NCBI GenBank assembly: GCA_007119455.1
Contig: SKPR01000260.1
Coordinates: 1 to 19,704, forward strand
DNA: 19,704 bases
Source: Candidatus Brevefilum sp.
GTDB taxonomy: Bacteria; Chloroflexota; Anaerolineae; Anaerolineales; Anaerolineaceae
Direction of reading: 5' to 3'
Positions 15,244 through 19,704 of this stretch are shown here, piece by piece. Position 1 is the first letter of the stretch; each line of letters begins with the position of its first letter. Below the pieces are notes generated by a model. That model was not told the origin of the DNA. It did no database searches and worked only from the letters and a program-made list of their open reading frames with translations. Made by a program: the position numbers and the translations under genes.

Positions 15244-17454
15244 ATGGCTTACGTTGGAAAATCAATACCCCGTATCGATGTAAAAGAAAAAGCGACCGGT
15301 GAAACGCTTTACCCCGGCGATATCAACCTGCCCGATCAGGCTCATATGAAGATTTTGTTTGCAGGTCGGCCTCATGCGATTGTCAAATCAATTGACACCT
15401 CTGAAGCAGAAGCACTTGAGGGCGTATTACTGGTTCTGACTGCCAAAGATGTGCCTGTTAACGAGTATGGTTTGATCATGCCAGATCAACCCGTACTATG
15501 CGGACCGGGTTCTGAAAAACCCTATACGGACCGGGTGCGATTTATCGGGGATCAGGTTGCTGCGGTTGTGGCTGAAACCGTAAAAATTGCAGAGCAGGCA
15601 GTCAAAAAGATCAAAGTCGAGTATGAAGACTTGCCGGTGGTCGATTCTATTGAAGCAGCCCTGGCAGAGGACCCGGTTTTATTACACCCGGACAACGAAT
15701 CAAATGTTTTTTGTCATTACCAGATTCGTCGCGGCGATCTTGAAGAGGCCTTCAAACAATGCAGTGTGGTCGTTGAAGGCGAGTACCACACACCGGTACA
15801 GGAGCATGCTTATCTGCAACCTGAAGCGGGATTGGCGTATATCGATGAGGAAGAACGTATCACGGTCCTGGTTGCTGGCCAATGGACGCACGAAGACCAG
15901 GAGCAAATCGCACATTCTCTGGATCTGCCATTGGAAAAAATCCGCGTGATTTACCCGGCGATTGGCGGGGCCTTTGGTGGGCGTGAAGATATGTCCGTCC
16001 AGATTGTGCTGGCATTGGCCGTCTTGCGTCTCCACGAACGTGGTATTGACCGGGCCATTAAGATCATGTGGAGCAGGGAAGAATCGATGGTTGGCCACCA
16101 TAAACGACATGCTTACAAAATTCGATCAAAGTGGGGTGCCACTGAAGATGGCAAGATCCTGGCTGCTGAAGTCGATGTTTTTCAGGATGGTGGCGCTTAT
16201 GCTTATACCTCAACCAAGGTATTGGGTAACAGCACCCTGATGTGCACCGGTCCATATGATATTCCAAATATCAAAGTGAACGCTGATTCGATTTACACCA
16301 ATAATATTCCTGGCGGCGCCTTCCGTGGTTTTGGCGGCCCGCAGGGTGCTTTTGCTGCGGAAATGCAGGTCAACCGCCTGGCGGATGCCCTGGGTATGGA
16401 CCCGGTTGAATTACGAATGCGCAACTTAATTGATGATGAATCGAGACTGTCCACCAATTCAGCACCGCCAGAAGGCGTTACCATCAAACCGGTGATGGAA
16501 GCCTGTGCAACCCGTTCAGGGTGGCAAAAATCAAACGGTGAATGGATAACACCAGACCCCATGCCCGCTGAAGGGGTCATCAAACGTGGCCGGGGAACAG
16601 CCTGTGCTTTCAAGAATGTGGGCTTTTCCTTTGGCGCACCGGAAGCCTGCACGGCGATTATCGAATTGCATGGTGGCGCAGATATTGAGTCCGTGGTCCT
16701 GTATCATGCCGGTGCCGATGTTGGACAGGGCGCCCATACTGTATTCACGCAATTTGCCGCAGATGCCCTGGGTGTTCCCATTCAGAAAATTAAACTGATC
16801 GCCTCCGACACAGCCTCATCCGGTGATTCAGGCAGTTCTTCTGCCTCACGGATGACCTTCATGGCGGGAAATTCCATCCGGGGAGCAGCGGAAAAAGCCT
16901 TGGAAAAATGGCAGTCGGAAGAACGACCAGCGATTGCTGAGTATACCTATAATCCGCCCAAGACATCGCCCTTTGATCCGGAAACCGGTGAGTGTAACCC
17001 CAACTTTACCTATGGTTATGTGGCCGAAACAGTGGAGCTGGAAGTCGACACAGAAACGGGCGAAATCAAGATTCTAAAAGTTTATTGTGCGGATGATGTT
17101 GGTAAGGCCGTCAACCCGGTCCAGGTTGTGGGCCAGGTGGAAGGAGCTGTCATCCAGGCTGCCGGTTATGCCCTGATGGAGAATTTCATTCAGAAGGAGG
17201 GGTATACGCTTACGGACATGCTCTCTAATTACCTGATCCCAACCGTGCTGGATATTCCGGTTGAGGTTGAATCGATTGTTCTGGAATATGAGGAGCCAAT
17301 CGGACCCTACGGGGCGCGTGGTATGGGCGAAATGCCATACCTCCCCCTGGCTCCCGCCATCGTCCATGCGTTGTTTGACGCGACCGGGGTTTGGTTCCAT
17401 GATTTCCCCCTGACACCAGAACGGGTCTTGAAGGGTTTGGGTAAGATATCGTGA
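15244..17454 (+). CDS. Molybdenum hydroxylase 2, Mo-binding large subunit
   Basis: 736-aa molybdopterin-binding subunit of the xanthine oxidase family. Motifs are GGAFGGRED (241-249), GAFRGFGGPQ (358-367), SSSASRMTFMAGNS (531-544) and GARGMGE (690-696), with E696 as the expected catalytic glutamate. E248 and R361 occupy the positions of the xanthine-binding Glu and Arg of bovine XDH, which favours a purine-like substrate, while hydroxylase 1 has Gln at the first position. A GTG start six bases upstream is possible but lies inside the ribosome-binding site; AAAGGAG sits 5 bases before ATG 15244. The stop overlaps the yqeB GTG start (GTGA). Confidence 0.94.
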   Translation: MAYVGKSIPRIDVKEKATGETLYPGDINLPDQAHMKILFAGRPHAIVKSIDTSEAEALEGVLLVLTAKDVPVNEYGLIMPDQPVLCGPGSEKPYTDRVRFIGDQVAAVVAETVKIAEQAVKKIKVEYEDLPVVDSIEAALAEDPVLLHPDNESNVFCHYQIRRGDLEEAFKQCSVVVEGEYHTPVQEHAYLQPEAGLAYIDEEERITVLVAGQWTHEDQEQIAHSLDLPLEKIRVIYPAIGGAFGGREDMSVQIVLALAVLRLHERGIDRAIKIMWSREESMVGHHKRHAYKIRSKWGATEDGKILAAEVDVFQDGGAYAYTSTKVLGNSTLMCTGPYDIPNIKVNADSIYTNNIPGGAFRGFGGPQGAFAAEMQVNRLADALGMDPVELRMRNLIDDESRLSTNSAPPEGVTIKPVMEACATRSGWQKSNGEWITPDPMPAEGVIKRGRGTACAFKNVGFSFGAPEACTAIIELHGGADIESVVLYHAGADVGQGAHTVFTQFAADALGVPIQKIKLIASDTASSGDSGSSSASRMTFMAGNSIRGAAEKALEKWQSEERPAIAEYTYNPPKTSPFDPETGECNPNFTYGYVAETVELEVDTETGEIKILKVYCADDVGKAVNPVQVVGQVEGAVIQAAGYALMENFIQKEGYTLTDMLSNYLIPTVLDIPVEVESIVLEYEEPIGPYGARGMGEMPYLPLAPAIVHALFDATGVWFHDFPLTPERVLKGLGKIS

Positions 17455-18260
17455 TTCCATATGTGCTCATCTGGGGCGGTGGGGACCTGGCAACAGGCGT
17501 AGCCATTCGCCTTCATCGGGTGGGTATAAGAATATTAGTTGTTGAAACGCACCGTCCGCTGGCAGTCCGGCGGACGGTGTCTTTTGCCCAGGCCGTTTAT
17601 GATGGTGAGGTGGAAATTGAAGATATTACCGGTTGTTTGATTGATTCACCTGACCGGTTGGATGAAGTTTGGGAAAATCGCAAAGTTCCAGTGATTGTTG
17701 ACCCAGATCTGGCATTGCTGGAGCAATTTCCGCCCCTGGCCTTAATCGATGCGCGGATGCGTAAAAAAAATGTAAAGCTATCGATGGATTTAGCGCCCCT
17801 GGTGGTTGGTTTGGGGCCTGGATTTACAGCCGGAGAAAATTGTCATGCGGCTGTTGAGACCAATCGCGGGCATTTTCTGGGCCGGGTCTGCTGGGAATGT
17901 TCACCTGAAGCGGATACCGGTATTCCTGGCAGCGTCCAGAATTATGCCTCAGAACGTGTCCTCCATGCGCCTGTTTCGGGGCAGGTGACCGCTGCAGTGA
18001 AAATCGGGGATTGGGTTGAAAAGGATGAGCTGATCATGCAGATCGACGGTACAGAAATTCGAGCCAGCTTTTCAGGACTCGTACGCGGATTGATCTACCC
18101 GGGTTTGCATGTGGAAAAAGGCGTTAAAGTCGGCGATATTGATCCCAGGAATGAACCTTTTCGCTGCTGGTATGTTTCCGACAAGTCGCTGGCAATTGGC
18201 GGAGGTGCATTGGAAGCCCTGTTGACCCACGAAATGATCCGGGAGCAATTATGGGTGTGA
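17451..18260 (+). CDS. yqeB: Selenium-dependent molybdenum hydroxylase maturation protein YqeB (EF2563 family)
   Basis: 269-aa member of the YqeB/EF2563 family, found mainly with selenium-dependent molybdenum hydroxylases and orphan selD; a maturation role is inferred from comparative genomics, the biochemistry being unclear. Visible: a Rossmann-like GGGDLATGVAIRL (9-21), VETHRPLAVRR (31-41), the family signature VGLGPGFTAGENCHAAVET (119-137) with C131, RGHFLGRV (139-146), and a C-terminal lipoyl-like module (APVSGQVTAAVKIGDWVEKDEL, about 173-194, and the following strands). GTG start overlaps the stop of the Mo subunit; the next gene begins directly at its stop. Its presence is the strongest single hint that at least one hydroxylase here carries labile selenium. 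Confidence 0.92.
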   Translation: MIPYVLIWGGGDLATGVAIRLHRVGIRILVVETHRPLAVRRTVSFAQAVYDGEVEIEDITGCLIDSPDRLDEVWENRKVPVIVDPDLALLEQFPPLALIDARMRKKNVKLSMDLAPLVVGLGPGFTAGENCHAAVETNRGHFLGRVCWECSPEADTGIPGSVQNYASERVLHAPVSGQVTAAVKIGDWVEKDELIMQIDGTEIRASFSGLVRGLIYPGLHVEKGVKVGDIDPRNEPFRCWYVSDKSLAIGGGALEALLTHEMIREQLWV

Positions 18261-19604
18261 GTGGTTAATATGAAACTCGTCCATGCATTCAGCCTGAAGG
18301 GGGGTGAATCGATTGCATTTATTGGGGCCGGGGGGAAGACAAGTGCCATGTTTGCCCTGGCAAAGGAATTGACACCACCGGTTGTGCTGACCACGACCAC
18401 CCATCTCGGAGCCTGGCAGGCTGCGCTGGCTGACTCTCATTACATCCTGAACACCAGGCATGACATCCCTGATTTGGATAATCCAAATATGGGAACCGTT
18501 TTGCTGACCGGCCCACCTGGTGAAGATGAACGCCTGGGTGGACTCAGTGATGGATTGCTGGCTCATGTGAGAGCTTATTGCCTTGAAAATAACCTGTCCC
18601 TCTTGATTGAGGCGGATGGCGCGCGCCAACGCGCGTTGAAAGCACCAGCAGATCACGAGCCTGTCATCCCAGACTGGGTTGACCAGGTGGTTGTTATGGC
18701 CGGTTTGGGGGGCATTGGCAAACCCCTCACAGAGGCGTTTGTGCATCGGCCACAGATTTTCTCAGCGTTGTCCGGGTTGCCGGAGGGTAAGCAAATTGAC
18801 GAAGATGCACTTTTGGCTGTTCTCACATCACCTCAGGGTGGGTTAAAGGGCATTCCTGAAGACGCTCGACGGTTACTGTTCCTGAACCAGGCTGAAGGAG
18901 AAATTCTACCGGCCAAAGCCAGAGGGATGTCTCACAGCTTAGTTGGTGTTTATGACCGGGTGCTGATCGGTTCCATCCAGAACCCTGGTCAGGAAGGGCC
19001 CATATTCAGTGCAAGTTCTCCGGTGGCCGGGGTCCTTCTGGCCGCAGGAGGGAGTGAACGACTGGGCAGACCCAAGCAGCTACTGGATTGGAAGGGCAGG
19101 ACTTTTGTTGAAACCGTTGCTCAAGCAGGTTTGGCAGCGGGTTTAGCTCCCCTTATTGTGGTCACCGGTGCACACCACCAGGCCGTGGAAGCCGCATTGG
19201 CCGGGCTGCCGGTAGTGTGTGTTTACAATCCGGACTGGGCCGGTGGCCAGGCATCATCGATGCACAAGGGACTGATGGCGTTGCCTGAGGATTGCGACCG
19301 GGTGATGTTTCTGCTGAGTGATCAACCCCAGGTTTCACCTTTATTGATCCGCAGCCTGGTCGAACGGCACGATGCGTATCGCAAACCCATCACGGTACCC
19401 CTGGTGAATGGGCAGAGAGGCAACCCAGTCCTATTCGACCGGTTGACATTTCCAGCACTGAGGGAGATTGAAGGTGACCGTGGTGGCCGGGCTGTGTTTA
19501 AGTTGTTTGAGGTTGATTACGTCCCATGGGTCGATGACCGGATTATGCTGGATGTTGACCGTGAAGGTGACGAGGAGCGATTGCGAGAGGCTTATGGGTT
19601 GTGA
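18261..19604 (+). CDS. YqeC-MocA fusion: Se-hydroxylase accessory domain plus Mo-cofactor cytidylyltransferase
   Basis: 447-aa two-domain protein. Residues 1-240 match YqeC, a putative selenium-hydroxylase accessory protein, with a P-loop-like IGAGGKTS (21-28), LTTTTHLG (43-50), and IEADGAR (116-122). Residues 252-447 match MocA, which transfers CMP from CTP to molybdopterin to form the cytosine dinucleotide cofactor of XDH/CODH-type enzymes: VLLAAGGSERLGRPKQLL (258-275), NPDWAGGQASSMHKGL (323-338), LLSDQPQ (351-357) and GNPVLF (387-392). GTG at 18261 abuts the yqeB stop; ATG at 18270 (MKLVHAF) is an equally good start since no clear ribosome-binding site decides. The fusion ties selenium and cytidylation steps into one polypeptide. 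In E. coli the two functions are separate genes. Confidence 0.92.
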   Translation: MVNMKLVHAFSLKGGESIAFIGAGGKTSAMFALAKELTPPVVLTTTTHLGAWQAALADSHYILNTRHDIPDLDNPNMGTVLLTGPPGEDERLGGLSDGLLAHVRAYCLENNLSLLIEADGARQRALKAPADHEPVIPDWVDQVVVMAGLGGIGKPLTEAFVHRPQIFSALSGLPEGKQIDEDALLAVLTSPQGGLKGIPEDARRLLFLNQAEGEILPAKARGMSHSLVGVYDRVLIGSIQNPGQEGPIFSASSPVAGVLLAAGGSERLGRPKQLLDWKGRTFVETVAQAGLAAGLAPLIVVTGAHHQAVEAALAGLPVVCVYNPDWAGGQASSMHKGLMALPEDCDRVMFLLSDQPQVSPLLIRSLVERHDAYRKPITVPLVNGQRGNPVLFDRLTFPALREIEGDRGGRAVFKLFEVDYVPWVDDRIMLDVDREGDEERLREAYGL

Positions 19605-19685
19605 TGAAGTCCATTTGATTGATTTTACGACACCCCACTGAAATTGGCCCTATCATTGAAATCTGCAAATTCGGAGAAGCGCACC

Positions 19686-19704
19686 ATGACCATTACAATA
19701 AAAA
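19686..19704 (+). CDS. Start of a truncated gene at the window edge
   Basis: ATG with a GGAG site 9 bases upstream and six readable codons (MTITIK) running off the window. It lies 81 bases after the yqeC-mocA stop; no terminator hairpin is seen in that gap, so it may continue the operon. The opening would suit a [2Fe-2S] ferredoxin-like subunit, but six residues do not support an identification. Confidence 0.4.

Noticed and set aside
9947..17454. Selenocysteine (in-frame TGA) in the hydroxylases
   Set aside because: All reading frames are uninterrupted; selenium in this enzyme class is a labile cofactor ligand, not selenocysteine.
2233..19704. Mobile elements, CRISPR arrays, tRNA or rRNA genes
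   Set aside because: No transposase or integrase frames, no spaced direct repeats and no structural RNA signatures were seen.

Overview
The window looks like a mid-GC bacterial chromosome segment. Ready-to-use coenzyme F420 genes (npdG, cofE, cofD, cofC), an LLM-class flavin/F420 oxidoreductase and several CoxL/XDH-type molybdenum hydroxylase genes on one strand suggest a Chloroflexota bacterium (Anaerolineae-like). That assignment is inferred from gene content, not demonstrated.

Layout. (1) 50-2232, minus strand: a compact three-gene unit, DUF309 protein - pyroglutamyl-peptidase I (pcp) - M24 metallopeptidase. (2) 2233-2692: a 460-base AT-rich divergent intergenic region. It holds two outward-facing promoters with an identical extended -10 (TGCTATAAT) and a roughly 320-base leader before the first plus-strand gene, with one possible 35-codon ORF. 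(3) 2696-19604, plus strand: fifteen genes, mostly overlapping or separated by under 60 bases, read as one long operon. They are an SsnA-type aminohydrolase; the F420 block npdG-cofE-(2H phosphoesterase)-cofD-cofC; an LLM oxidoreductase; a PaaI-like hotdog thioesterase; molybdenum hydroxylase 1 (separate FAD subunit plus a fused [2Fe-2S]/Mo subunit, YgfM/XdhD-like); xdhC; molybdenum hydroxylase 2 (fused FAD/[2Fe-2S] protein plus a separate Mo subunit); yqeB; and a yqeC-mocA fusion. (4) 19686-end: the first codons of a further plus-strand gene.

How it fits together. SsnA, a YgfM/XdhD-like pair, YqeB, YqeC and MocA are the established marker set of selenium-dependent molybdenum hydroxylases, which carry a labile non-selenocysteine selenium and typically act on purines or N-heterocycles. 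MocA makes the cytosine-dinucleotide cofactor, XdhC handles cofactor sulfuration/insertion, and YqeB/YqeC are implicated in selenium maturation. The unusual part is a nearly complete F420 assembly line plus an F420:NADP oxidoreductase and an LLM-family enzyme placed between SsnA and the hydroxylases. This suggests that hydroxylation/deamination of a heterocycle is followed by, or electronically linked to, an F420-dependent step. FO synthase (cofG/cofH) and selD are not in the window and must be elsewhere if the system works.
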